A DNA stretch of 22,098 nt from an uncultured Muribaculaceae bacterium (GTDB taxonomy: Bacteria; Bacteroidota; Bacteroidia; Bacteroidales; Muribaculaceae): assembly GCA_938039795.1 (NCBI GenBank), contig CALHWU010000156.1, positions 1-22,098 of the forward strand. The letters are read 5' to 3'. How positions within the stretch are numbered: the stretch's first letter is position 1; each line of letters begins with the position of its first letter. The notes below the pieces were generated by a model. That model had not been told where the DNA came from. It worked only from the letters and a program-made list of their open reading frames with translations, and searched no databases. The translations under genes and the position numbers were made by a program. Shown piece after piece: positions 8,363 to 16,371 of the stretch.

Positions 8363-8781
8363 TGAGACGATCTCTGATATCATTGTTGTTGCTCCTTGCA
8401 GCTGTAGGCGTCGCGCTGGCAAGAGAGGCCCGCGATGTGCGCAGATGCTCGTCGACGTCAACCGGGCAGCTTACGCTTCTGGCTGACAGCATTGATTTCC
8501 GCGCTGGGCTGACCCGTCTTTACGGACAGCTCCAGGGACGGCCGCATACATCCGACCGCATCGACCGCGTGTTCATATCGGTCGGCGGCAAAGAGACCGA
8601 CGCTTCCGATATCGACGGAGTCGATTTCCGCCGCTGGTTTCAGTGGGAGGACGACGGGCTTATTCCCTTGGAGATCGATCTTCCGCCTATGAAGCCCACA
8701 GCGACGGTGAAAGTTTACGCTGTAAGCCCGCACGGAGTGGCCACGTGGATCATAAAAGTAGGCAAAGCAACACGAAAGTGA
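8359..8781 (+). CDS. Small secreted protein of unknown function
   Basis: A 140-residue protein not recognised by family. The N-terminus (MMRRSLISLLLLLAAVGVALA) is a clear signal peptide with likely cleavage after ALA, and no lipobox Cys follows. The mature part is about 118 residues with alternating hydrophobic strands and no repeated cysteines (a single Cys near residue 30). It ends in a basic tail (VGKATRK). It may be a small beta-sandwich in the periplasm, but that is a guess. Either ATG of the ATGATG at 8359/8362 could be the start. Its position between mazG and topB, with 4-base overlaps on both sides, supports it being a real translated gene. Confidence 0.75.
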   Translation: MMRRSLISLLLLLAAVGVALAREARDVRRCSSTSTGQLTLLADSIDFRAGLTRLYGQLQGRPHTSDRIDRVFISVGGKETDASDIDGVDFRRWFQWEDDGLIPLEIDLPPMKPTATVKVYAVSPHGVATWIIKVGKATRK

Positions 8782-10844
8782 AAGTATGCATCACTGAGAA
8801 ACCGAGTGTGGCCCGCGATATAGCGGCCATACTCGGGGCTAATGAGCGACGCGACGGATATTTCGAGGGCAACGGCTACCGCGTCACCTGGACTATCGGT
8901 CATCTGTGCTGTCTGAAAGAGCCTCACGATTACACGGAGGGATGGCGGCGCTGGGCGCTGTCGGTGCTCCCTATGCTGCCGGCACGGTTCGGCATAAAAC
9001 TTCTTCCGGAGCAGCGATATCATCAGCAGTTCGACGTAATAGACTCGCTGGTCAGGGATGCCGACGAGGTCATCAACTGCGGCGATGCCGGCCAGGAGGG
9101 GGAGCTGATACAACGGTGGGTGATGCAGAAGGCCGGTGTGAAATGTCCGGTAAAGCGTCTGTGGATATCGTCGCTGACCGACGATGCCATCCGTGAGGGG
9201 TTCAGCAAGCTTCGTCCGTCGGCCGATTTCGACAATCTGTATTACGCGGGGCTGTCGCGTGCCATCGGCGACTGGATCCTCGGCATGAACGCCACTCGTC
9301 TCTACTCGCTGAAATATTCCAGCCCGGGCAAGGTGCTTTCGATCGGAAGAGTGCAGACTCCTACGCTCGCGCTTATCGTGACGCGTCATCGCGAGATACT
9401 CAACTTCAAGCCCGAGGACTACTGGGAGCTTCATACGATTTACCGCACGGCCAATTTCAGCTCGCTTCATGGTAAATTCTCTTCCGAGGCCGAAGCGCAG
9501 TCTGCCGTGGCAGCCATCGAAGGGCGCCCTCTGACCGTGACCGACATCAAGGAGAAGGCTGGACGCGAAGCGCCACCAAGACTATTTGACCTGACCTCGC
9601 TGCAGGTCGAGACCAACAAGCGCTGGGGCTGGTCGGCTGACGAGACTCTGACGCTCATCCAGTCGCTGTATGAAAAGAAAGTGACTACCTATCCGCGTGT
9701 CGACACCACCTATCTCAGCGATGACATTTATCCCAAGGTGCCCGACATACTGCGGCGCATGACGCCATATGCGCCACTTACGGCTCGTCCGCTATCGGGC
9801 AAGCTGCCGAAAAGCAAGAAGATGTTTGACAATTCGAAGGTCACGGATCACCACGCCATAATCCCCACCGGAGAATCGCCTTCGGCGCTCATAGGCAACG
9901 AGCGCAAGCTTTATCACCTGATAGCATTGCGGTTTATCTCCGCATTCTATCCCGACTGTACTTTCTCGACCACCACAGTCACGGCCGATATCGACGGTCA
10001 GGGATTCAAGGCCACCGGAAAGGTTATCACTTCGCCAGGATGGCGCGAGGTATATGCCGGGAAAGGTGATGCGGAGCCGGCGCCCGATTCGGACAATTCC
10101 GATGAGTCGAAAGTGCTTCCGCCCTTTACTCTCGGTGAAAGCGGCCCGCATGAGCCGCTATTGCAGAAAAAGACCACTCAGCCTCCTAAACAGTATACCG
10201 AGGGCACGCTGCTCCGGGCCATGGAATCGGCAGGTAAGACTGTCGACGACGAGGCGCTGCGTGAGGCTATGAAGGAGAACGGCATAGGCCGTCCGTCGAC
10301 CCGCGCGGCTATTATCGAAACACTGTTCAAGCGCGGATATATAATGCGTCAGCGCAAGAATATCATCCCCACACAGGCCGGCCTCGATCTGATCGATACC
10401 ATCAACGAGCCTCTGATCAAGAGCGCCCAGCTTACGGGAATATGGGAGAACAAGCTCCGCCGTATAGAGCGCGGCGACTATTCTGCCCGCGAGTTTATCG
10501 ACGAGCTGAAGGCCATGATCAGCGAGATCGTAGGCAACGTGATGCGCGACAATTCGCAGCGCAGGATACTCGTGGCCGACGGGCCGTCTGACGGTAAAAA
10601 GGAGGCGAAAGAGCCGGATTCCCCGGCCGAAAAGGCGCCGCGCAAGCGCGCCCCGGCCATAAAGTCGCTTGAGGCGATAGTGTGTCCGGAATGCGGCAAG
10701 GGCCATATATTGAAAGGACGCGCGGCATACGGCTGCAGCAGGTATGCCGAAGGCTGCGGACTGCGTCTTGGCTTCGACCGTTATCCTGCCGATCTGACTC
10801 CGGCAAAACTCAATCAACTGATAAAAAAACAGTTCAGGAAATGA
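8778..10844 (+). CDS. topB: DNA topoisomerase III
   Basis: Type IA topoisomerase that passes and decatenates single DNA strands. The GTG at 8778 is chosen: it overlaps the previous stop as GTGA and gives MKVCITEKPSVARDIA, the family start, for 688 residues. Glu7 and Asp103/Glu107 of the TOPRIM site are present (NCGDAGQEGEL), but the middle acidic residue equivalent to E. coli Asp105 is Gly105. From memory this is normal in Bacteroidetes TopB. The catalytic Tyr is Tyr305 in TTYPRVDTTYL, and the SIGRVQTPTLAL motif is at about 188-199. The C-terminus ends with one four-Cys zinc ribbon (CPEC...GCSRYAEGC). Housekeeping neighbours and tight operon packing argue against a conjugative-element origin. 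Confidence 0.95.
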   Translation: MKVCITEKPSVARDIAAILGANERRDGYFEGNGYRVTWTIGHLCCLKEPHDYTEGWRRWALSVLPMLPARFGIKLLPEQRYHQQFDVIDSLVRDADEVINCGDAGQEGELIQRWVMQKAGVKCPVKRLWISSLTDDAIREGFSKLRPSADFDNLYYAGLSRAIGDWILGMNATRLYSLKYSSPGKVLSIGRVQTPTLALIVTRHREILNFKPEDYWELHTIYRTANFSSLHGKFSSEAEAQSAVAAIEGRPLTVTDIKEKAGREAPPRLFDLTSLQVETNKRWGWSADETLTLIQSLYEKKVTTYPRVDTTYLSDDIYPKVPDILRRMTPYAPLTARPLSGKLPKSKKMFDNSKVTDHHAIIPTGESPSALIGNERKLYHLIALRFISAFYPDCTFSTTTVTADIDGQGFKATGKVITSPGWREVYAGKGDAEPAPDSDNSDESKVLPPFTLGESGPHEPLLQKKTTQPPKQYTEGTLLRAMESAGKTVDDEALREAMKENGIGRPSTRAAIIETLFKRGYIMRQRKNIIPTQAGLDLIDTINEPLIKSAQLTGIWENKLRRIERGDYSAREFIDELKAMISEIVGNVMRDNSQRRILVADGPSDGKKEAKEPDSPAEKAPRKRAPAIKSLEAIVCPECGKGHILKGRAAYGCSRYAEGCGLRLGFDRYPADLTPAKLNQLIKKQFRK

Positions 10845-11350
10845 GCGAAGAATTATTTCCGGTCGTCGACGAACAGGGCGTAGTCATTGGCTCCGCTACC
10901 CGCCGCGACTGTCATTCGGGATCCATGAAGCTTCATCCCGTAGTGCATCTCCATGTCATCGACGGTGAGGGGCGTATCCTGTTGCAGCGTCGGTCGCCCG
11001 ACAAGGATATTCAGCCAGACCGTTGGGATACGGCTGTCGGCGGACATGTGGATTACGGTGAGGCCGTACGCGACGCTCTTTTGCGGGAATCACGCGAGGA
11101 GCTTGGCATCGATGCTTCGGAGGCTGTGGCCGTGACGCATTATGTCTTTCAGTCGCAGAGGGAGCGCGAGTATGTCAATACTTTCTTTCTGCGTGTCGAC
11201 GCGGCGTCGTTTCATGTCGATCCCGACCCGGTAGAGATTTCCGAAGTGCGTTTCTGGACTGTCGAAGAGATCCGTGCGGCGGTCGGTGCCGGCCGGCTGA
11301 CGCCGAATTTTGAAATGGAATTCCAGCGGCTGCTTCCACAATTGCTATAA
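10841..11350 (+). CDS. Nudix hydrolase, YfcD / IPP-isomerase-like
   Basis: A 169-residue cytoplasmic Nudix enzyme, acting on a nucleoside or other diphosphate. The Nudix box spans about 68-90 and fits Gx5Ex7REUxEExGU exactly: GHVDYGE, seven residues, then RESREELGI. The N-terminal part (LFPVVDEQGVVIGSATRRDCH, then LHPVVHLHVID) resembles the YfcD and isopentenyl-diphosphate isomerase group. The substrate is unknown, and true isomerase activity is unlikely to be provable from sequence. The ATG at 10841 overlaps the topB stop by ATGA. Confidence 0.9.
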   Translation: MSEELFPVVDEQGVVIGSATRRDCHSGSMKLHPVVHLHVIDGEGRILLQRRSPDKDIQPDRWDTAVGGHVDYGEAVRDALLRESREELGIDASEAVAVTHYVFQSQREREYVNTFFLRVDAASFHVDPDPVEISEVRFWTVEEIRAAVGAGRLTPNFEMEFQRLLPQLL

Positions 11351-11360
11351 TTTGCGGGGC

Positions 11361-11534
11361 ATGAGCTTTAATGACATACTTCAGTTGATCGCGGTAGCGG
11401 CAATCGTAGTGATATGCGTGGTATGGGCCTTCCGCCGTTACCGTAAAGGATCCGGATCATGTTGTGATTCGGACTCCGAATGCAGTTCGGGTTGCAGCGG
11501 TTGCCCGCTTGCCGACAAATGCAAGAAGAAATAG
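11361..11534 (+). CDS. Small Cys-rich single-pass membrane protein (FeoB-associated type)
   Basis: A 57-residue peptide starting MSFNDILQLIAVAAIVV with one membrane helix (about 5-23), then a basic RRYRK stop-transfer and a Cys-rich tail with six cysteines (GSCCDSDSECSSGCSGCP, then LADKCKKK). It resembles the FeoB-associated Cys-rich membrane family, yet no FeoB lies nearby. It follows the Nudix gene by 10 bases and ends the seven-gene run. The stop is TAG followed at once by TGA, and it is the only gene-terminal TAG in the window. Metal binding by the tail is likely but inferred. The short gap to sbcC holds no clear terminator. Confidence 0.75.
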   Translation: MSFNDILQLIAVAAIVVICVVWAFRRYRKGSGSCCDSDSECSSGCSGCPLADKCKKK

Positions 11535-11556
11535 TGAACTTCTGTCCGATATGCTT

Positions 11557-12951
11557 TCAGGGATAAAATTCCAGATGTGAAGATCCGGAATTGCCATTCT
11601 TGACTATGCGTATCTGAGTGGTGATGCGCTCGCTCATCGTATCGGTATGGCTTATCACGCCCACCTTTTTGCCTCTTGAGCTCTGCAGGCGCGCCAGGGC
11701 GTCGATCACCGTAGCCAGCGAATCGGGATCGAGCGTGCCGAAGCCTTCGTCGATAAATAGATTGGACAGCGATACCCCGCGCGACGACAGGGCCGACAGG
11801 CCGAGCGCGAGCCCGAGGCTCACGATGAATGTCTCGCCTCCCGAGAGCGATGTGGTGTCGCGGACGTCGTCAGCCCTGTCATGGTCAATCACTCTGATGC
11901 CGAGTGAATCCTTCACCTGAAGCAGTTCATAGCGCCGGTTGAAGCGGCGTATCTCCTCGTTGGCATGCTTTATGAGAAATCCGAGAGTGTAGGTCTGCGC
12001 TATCTTTCTGAGCGTCTTGCCGTCGCCTCCTATGGCTTCCGTGATCTGTGTCCAGTCGGCGGCTGTCTCTCGGGCCGCGTGCAGTTCATCGGCCAGCGAG
12101 CCCATCTGTCGGCGTGCTTCCTGACAGTTCTGCATCCTGAGCCGGCAGCGGTCGAGTTCTTCAGTGGTATATGTCGAGAGCTGCCTGAGACGCTCCTTGA
12201 GCTCCTCCTCTTCCTTTTCAGGTTTTGATGCCGCATGTTTCTCTTTTTCAGCACTTTTTTCAGCGAGAGTGGCGCGGGTGGCCGCGAGCCGTTGACGGAT
12301 CTGGGTCATATCACGTCGCAATGCCTCCCAGTCATCCTTCCATTGACTTATCTCCGCTATGGCCGCGCGGTCGATGTCAATGGCGCCTCCGGCTATGCTC
12401 TGCGCTACGGCTATTGCCTGCTCAAGCATCCTGTCGGCGGCGGAAAGAGTCGCGCGTTCAGATTCAATCTGTTGGCGCGTCTGTGCGAGCTTCCATTTTG
12501 TCAGTTCAAGAGCCGACCGCCGGGCGATCAATGTGTCTGTCAGTCTGGCTGCCGCCTCTTTTGCATCACTGACAGCTTTGTTAAGCGCCTTGTCAAGTGT
12601 TTCCGGGTCAGTGCCGCCGGTCTCCTCGCGCAGTCGGGTCTCTTTTGACGCAATTTCTGCCCTGGCCTTTTCAATTTCAGCCATAGAGGCACGATTCTGT
12701 GCGTTTTTCTCCTCCAGCGCCTTGCGGAGCGAATCGGAAAGGCCTTTTTCAGTCTGCAGGAGGGTATTAAGGCGATTGTATTCATTCTCCGCTTTGACTG
12801 TTTTGGCATCTGCGTCGGCTTTATGGTCAAGGAGCGCTCGGGCGATGAGATCTTTCTCCGCCTGAAGTTTGTCGACCTCGCTGCGTACATGGTTGTAGGC
12901 GTTGAGTGCGGCGTTAGTGGTTTCGAGTTTTCTGTCATAGTCGCCGCGCAT
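11557..12951 (-). CDS. sbcC: SbcC C-terminal part (coiled coil, signature, Walker B)
   Basis: A 464-residue reading from the first ATG after the TAG. The frame is actually open from 13017, giving 22 more residues that continue the SbcC protein (GQWDLIASAYPAWPDK...). It holds the second half of the coiled coil, the LSGGE signature and Walker B with the D-loop (DEGFGTLD). No ribosome-binding signal is evident before the ATG at 12951, so independent translation is uncertain. Confidence 0.75.
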   Translation of the reverse strand: MRGDYDRKLETTNAALNAYNHVRSEVDKLQAEKDLIARALLDHKADADAKTVKAENEYNRLNTLLQTEKGLSDSLRKALEEKNAQNRASMAEIEKARAEIASKETRLREETGGTDPETLDKALNKAVSDAKEAAARLTDTLIARRSALELTKWKLAQTRQQIESERATLSAADRMLEQAIAVAQSIAGGAIDIDRAAIAEISQWKDDWEALRRDMTQIRQRLAATRATLAEKSAEKEKHAASKPEKEEEELKERLRQLSTYTTEELDRCRLRMQNCQEARRQMGSLADELHAARETAADWTQITEAIGGDGKTLRKIAQTYTLGFLIKHANEEIRRFNRRYELLQVKDSLGIRVIDHDRADDVRDTTSLSGGETFIVSLGLALGLSALSSRGVSLSNLFIDEGFGTLDPDSLATVIDALARLQSSRGKKVGVISHTDTMSERITTQIRIVKNGNSGSSHLEFYP

Positions 12952-13017
12952 GCGGTCGAGCGCCGCCGCTTTGTCGGGCCATGCGGGATATGCCGATGCA
13001 ATGAGATCCCATTGCCC

Positions 13018-14958
13018 CTACAGTTCACTGAGGCTTCTTTGGTTTTCGGCCATCCCTTTAGCGAGCTGAACGAGTTCACCCTCTATATGGTTTGATTCGT
13101 TGTTGAGCAGGTCGGATTGTTTTTTCAGCGTCTCAAGTTTTTTTACTTTGGCGTCAAGTTCGGCCGACAGATGGTCTACAACGGGTGTCAGCGTGCCTGA
13201 GTCGGCATAGGGATGATGAGTCGAGCCGCATAGCGGACACGCTTTCCCCTCGCGCAGTCGTGACCGCTGGAGCTGGAGATCCGCGCTTCTGAGGGTCGTG
13301 ATATCTTCACGCAGTGTAGCGATGGTATTTTCCGATAGCTCGATTTCAGGCCTGATACCGGTCAGCTGTGATGATATTGCGTTCTTACGGGCAGTCAGTT
13401 CTTCATGTCTGCGCCTATACTCATGCAACGTCGCGTAGGTCTTCTCATGACGGTCGCGGTTGGCGATGGCTTCATTCAGATGACTGATGTCAGACTGGAC
13501 TGATCCGACCGCTGCCTGCAGTTTGGCGACATCGGTTCCCCGGAGTTTTTCGGCCGCTTTTTTCAGCTGTGATTCAGCTGTATCCAACAGTTTTTCAAGT
13601 CGGTCGGTCTCTTCAGCAATTGATGCCATGAGTGCTTTTTTCGCAGTCTCGGCCGCCTCCAGATCTCCGGCATGCTTTGCAATCGAAGAAATATTCCTTA
13701 TTAGCGCTTCCTTTGCAGACTCAACGGCTGATAGTGTCCCTTCGGCGAATTTCTGCCGTTCGCATAGATTACTGCGGCTTATGGTCAGTTCGCCTGTGAT
13801 GATTCTCGCCCGGTTGATGCGGGGCGCCCATTCTGCGATATTTTTTTCGGCACTCGCGATCTTTTCATTGGCGGCCGTCACAGCGCTTTCTGCGGCACTG
13901 ACGCTTTTCTCTCCCTCTCCGATTTCGTCGTTAAGCCGGGAGATTGATGCGGTCGCCTCGGCGATGCGGCGCCTGTGGATGAGAATCTCGCGGTAACGCC
14001 CGACAGCCTCTACCGTTAGATCGTGCATGTGCAGCCGCTCGGCTTGCGATCCGGCGCTTTCAAGAGCCTTTACAGCCTCCTCGACTGCCGCTGACAGCCT
14101 CAGGAGGTCGCTGTCGATATTCCTGGCCGCCTCGTACCATTCAAGCTGTTTCCTGACGGTCTCCTTTTCACGGGTGTTCGAATCGGCCTCCTCTTGAAGT
14201 CGTGTTATAGTCAGCTGAAGAGCTTTGAATTCATCGTCGGAGAGATCATGGGAGGCATAAGCCGACAGCCGCGCGTTGATTTCGTCGAGAGAGGCCACAG
14301 CCGCCTTTTTGCGTATGGCGATCTCTTCGGCTATGCGTCCGTAGAGCGTATCGCATCCGACAAGCTTTTCAAGCAGTGTGTAGCGCTCCTCCTCTCTGGC
14401 GGTGAGAAAACTGGCAAATGACCCTTGCGCAAGCACTACCGTACGCAGGAACTGGTCGTAGTCGAGGCCTATTATTGCAGGCAGCGTATTGTAGTCGGCA
14501 AGCTCTTCGGTCATGGCGCCGTCAGGTCGGGCTGTGAGGCGGTAGAGGGCGCGCTGTGCCTGTTCGTATCTTATACGGTTCTTGCGCACCGACCATTCGG
14601 CGCGGTAAAGCGTCCCGTCGTTGGCTATGAACGTCAGGCGGCTGTAGGCTTCTTTTTTGCCACGGGTCAGTATGTTGCGGCTGTCGGTCGGAGCGAGGCG
14701 TGCGTTTTCATCCTTCCCCTTTGCCCCATAGATCTCTATTGACTGGTTACGGTCGTTTTTCGCGCGGGGATAGCGTGGAGTGCGGTTGAAGAGGGCCAGG
14801 CATATGGCGTCGAGTATGGTTGATTTGCCGCTTCCTGTCGGGCCTACAATGCTGAATAACGTACTGCCTCCGAGGGGGCCTTTCTCGAATTCGATCACTT
14901 CGCCCTCCTGGCGGTCGAGCGATGCGAGATTTTTTATTTCAAGTCTGATGAATTTCAT
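13018..14958 (-). CDS. sbcC: SbcC N-terminal part (Walker A to zinc hook)
   Basis: The 646-residue reading from the true sbcC start (MKFIRLEIKNLASLDRQ) to the TAG. It holds the N-terminal ATPase lobe, the outgoing coiled coil from about residue 200, and the zinc hook with CPLC at 574-577, then about 70 residues of returning coil. It overlaps sbcD by ATGA. Alone it could not form the composite ATP site, which needs the signature and Walker B motifs from the other half. Confidence 0.85.
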   Translation of the reverse strand: MKFIRLEIKNLASLDRQEGEVIEFEKGPLGGSTLFSIVGPTGSGKSTILDAICLALFNRTPRYPRAKNDRNQSIEIYGAKGKDENARLAPTDSRNILTRGKKEAYSRLTFIANDGTLYRAEWSVRKNRIRYEQAQRALYRLTARPDGAMTEELADYNTLPAIIGLDYDQFLRTVVLAQGSFASFLTAREEERYTLLEKLVGCDTLYGRIAEEIAIRKKAAVASLDEINARLSAYASHDLSDDEFKALQLTITRLQEEADSNTREKETVRKQLEWYEAARNIDSDLLRLSAAVEEAVKALESAGSQAERLHMHDLTVEAVGRYREILIHRRRIAEATASISRLNDEIGEGEKSVSAAESAVTAANEKIASAEKNIAEWAPRINRARIITGELTISRSNLCERQKFAEGTLSAVESAKEALIRNISSIAKHAGDLEAAETAKKALMASIAEETDRLEKLLDTAESQLKKAAEKLRGTDVAKLQAAVGSVQSDISHLNEAIANRDRHEKTYATLHEYRRRHEELTARKNAISSQLTGIRPEIELSENTIATLREDITTLRSADLQLQRSRLREGKACPLCGSTHHPYADSGTLTPVVDHLSAELDAKVKKLETLKKQSDLLNNESNHIEGELVQLAKGMAENQRSLSEL

Positions 14959-16232
14959 CGGTCGGTGGCTGTTTTAGCTGCGGCAGTGATTGTCTCCAGC
15001 ATTTCGCGCTGGCGGTCGGAGAGGGGAGCGCCGTGGCGGAGGACGAAGGCTTTTGACAACACCGTCATCGGATCAAGATTGAGTATGTCGTCGACAGTGG
15101 TCAGGCTGACGTTGCCGCTGTCGGTCTCCATTTCTACTGCAGGCATGATCTTCTGGATCTTGCAAAGCACGGCGTTGCGGGTCTTGAGCCGCTCTTCGAG
15201 CAGCGCGATGTCGTCGGCGCTGATCTTTCCGTGTGTCACCCGGAGCGTTACGTACACGGCATTCATGTCGGGCGTATCTCCGGCCAACGGAGGCAGCCGT
15301 TCGTCAATCATCCTGCACAGTCGGTTGACGGTCAGATCCGACGGCTCATCCTCGTCAGGGATGACTGCAAGCGGGTGCTGGGGGATATAGCGCAGCTGTC
15401 TGACCTCCTGCAGGCCGTCGTCCGTGATTCTGACAAGATCGACGCCATGGGAATATGCTTTCTCGGCAAATGACATAGGCATGACGCTTCCGCTGTAGCG
15501 GGCCCAGTCGGTGTCGCGGATGGGCTGCCGCTTGTGTATATGCCCGCAGGTCAGATAATCAGGGTGGTCAGTGAGATTGCGGAGAGTGACCTGTTCGGCT
15601 CCGCCCACCACTATGCGTTCGCTTGCGTCATCACGCGCTATCTCCGCTCCGGTCGCATAGAGATGGGCCATCATGACAATACGGCGTTCAGGATAGCGGT
15701 CACGTGCCTGGAGGAGCAGCGCGTGCATGAAATTTCCCACTGCGTCGGAATAATTCTCGCCGCTGACGGCGTCGCTCCGCAGATATGGAACCGCGAGCAC
15801 TACCGCTTTGGTTCCGTCAGCTCCGTCTACGGGGATCATGAGATCATCGTAGTCGATGGAGCGGTCGGCAGTCCCGTCGGCTGCGGTATATCGCGTATGG
15901 CTGACATTGCCCCTGATCTCCACCTGCAGGCAGCTCAGCAGCGGCCGCGGAGCCTCAAGCCGCTGGGCGGAGTCATGATTGCCGGCGGTGATGATTACCT
16001 TGACGGACCGGTTCATGGCCGACAGTCGGGCAAGAAACCCGTAATAAGCTTTCTGTGCGGCTGCCGACGGGTTGCCGCTGTCGAAAATGTCGCCGGCGAT
16101 CAGAAGGGCGTCGGGACAGTGCTCCTCGATCTGACCGATCATCCAGTCGAGAAAATGACGGTGCTCCTCCAGACGGTCGATGCCGTGGAAGAGATTGCCC
16201 AGATGCCAGTCGCCGGTGCAGATTAGTTTCAT
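14955..16232 (-). CDS. sbcD: Exonuclease SbcD
   Basis: Mn-dependent nuclease subunit of SbcCD, a calcineurin-like phosphoesterase of 425 residues. The metal motifs are all visible: GDWHLG (Asp8, His10), AGDIFDSGNPS (Asp48), AGNHDS (Asn85, His86), MMAHLYATG (His190) and CGHIHKRQP (His231, His233). The ATG at 16232 (MKLICTGDWHLG) is chosen over a TTG two codons upstream. Its stop overlaps the sbcC start, the usual sbcDC order. The 5' leader from the proposed promoter is about 65-70 bases and contains inverted repeats. Confidence 0.95.
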   Translation of the reverse strand: MKLICTGDWHLGNLFHGIDRLEEHRHFLDWMIGQIEEHCPDALLIAGDIFDSGNPSAAAQKAYYGFLARLSAMNRSVKVIITAGNHDSAQRLEAPRPLLSCLQVEIRGNVSHTRYTAADGTADRSIDYDDLMIPVDGADGTKAVVLAVPYLRSDAVSGENYSDAVGNFMHALLLQARDRYPERRIVMMAHLYATGAEIARDDASERIVVGGAEQVTLRNLTDHPDYLTCGHIHKRQPIRDTDWARYSGSVMPMSFAEKAYSHGVDLVRITDDGLQEVRQLRYIPQHPLAVIPDEDEPSDLTVNRLCRMIDERLPPLAGDTPDMNAVYVTLRVTHGKISADDIALLEERLKTRNAVLCKIQKIMPAVEMETDSGNVSLTTVDDILNLDPMTVLSKAFVLRHGAPLSDRQREMLETITAAAKTATDR

Positions 16233-16303
16233 GATCAACTTTTTGGTGAGAATCCTAAAGCCGCATGCGGAGGAAATGTGCTTCTGCCTCCGATTGCCGT
16301 CAC

Positions 16304-16311
16304 CAAAAGTA
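16304..16311 (-). promoter_or_regulatory. Bacteroidetes -7 box for sbcDC
   Basis: TACTTTTG on the minus strand matches TAnnTTTG, about 70 bases before the sbcD ATG. No -33 TTTG is seen at normal spacing. Downstream in the leader are a 10-base palindrome (CCGCATGCGG, 16261-16270) and a CGGAGG/CCTCCG stem (16268-16292). Confidence 0.45.
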
Positions 16312-16371
16312 ATAAAAAAAGTTGATATTCCAGGCCGGTGTGTGATGGCGGTCGGGGGAGAGAAATCCGGA

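Larger units (their letters stand above)
11557..14958 (-). pseudogene. sbcC: Exonuclease SbcC, interrupted by one in-frame TAG
   Basis: SMC-like ATPase of the SbcCD nuclease, which cleaves hairpins and DNA ends. The frame runs 1133 codons with a single TAG at codon 647 (13018-13020). On both sides the frame is the same and the motifs are intact: Walker A GPTGSGKS (39-46), zinc hook CPLC (574-577), signature LSGGE (1038-1042) and Walker B LFIDEGFGTLD (1067-1077). The TAG falls in the returning coiled coil, so a terminated product would lack the second ATPase half. There is no frameshift or deletion, so the lesion is recent, is a sequencing error, or is read through. The ATG overlaps the sbcD stop. 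Confidence 0.85.

Noticed and set aside
8643..8777. A 45-codon N-terminal extension of topoisomerase III
   Set aside because: It overlaps the secreted-protein gene in another frame. The family start MKVCITEKPS coincides with a GTG that overlaps the previous stop.
10682..10840. A 53-codon N-terminal extension of the Nudix protein
   Set aside because: It lies within the zinc-ribbon end of topB in another frame; the ATG at 10841 gives the normal protein.
8778..10844. TopB as a sign of an integrated conjugative element
   Set aside because: Neighbours are housekeeping genes in a coupled operon, and no tra, mob or integrase gene is present.
11532..11537. TAG-TGA as evidence that TAG is recoded across the genome
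   Set aside because: One tandem stop plus one interrupted gene is too little; 15 genes with TGA or TAA stops do not decide it. Kept only as an alternative under the sbcC finding.
16268..16292. Hairpin CGGAGG/CCTCCG as terminator of the MG2-like gene
   Set aside because: No T run follows it on the minus strand, and it lies downstream of the sbcD promoter box, inside the sbcD leader.
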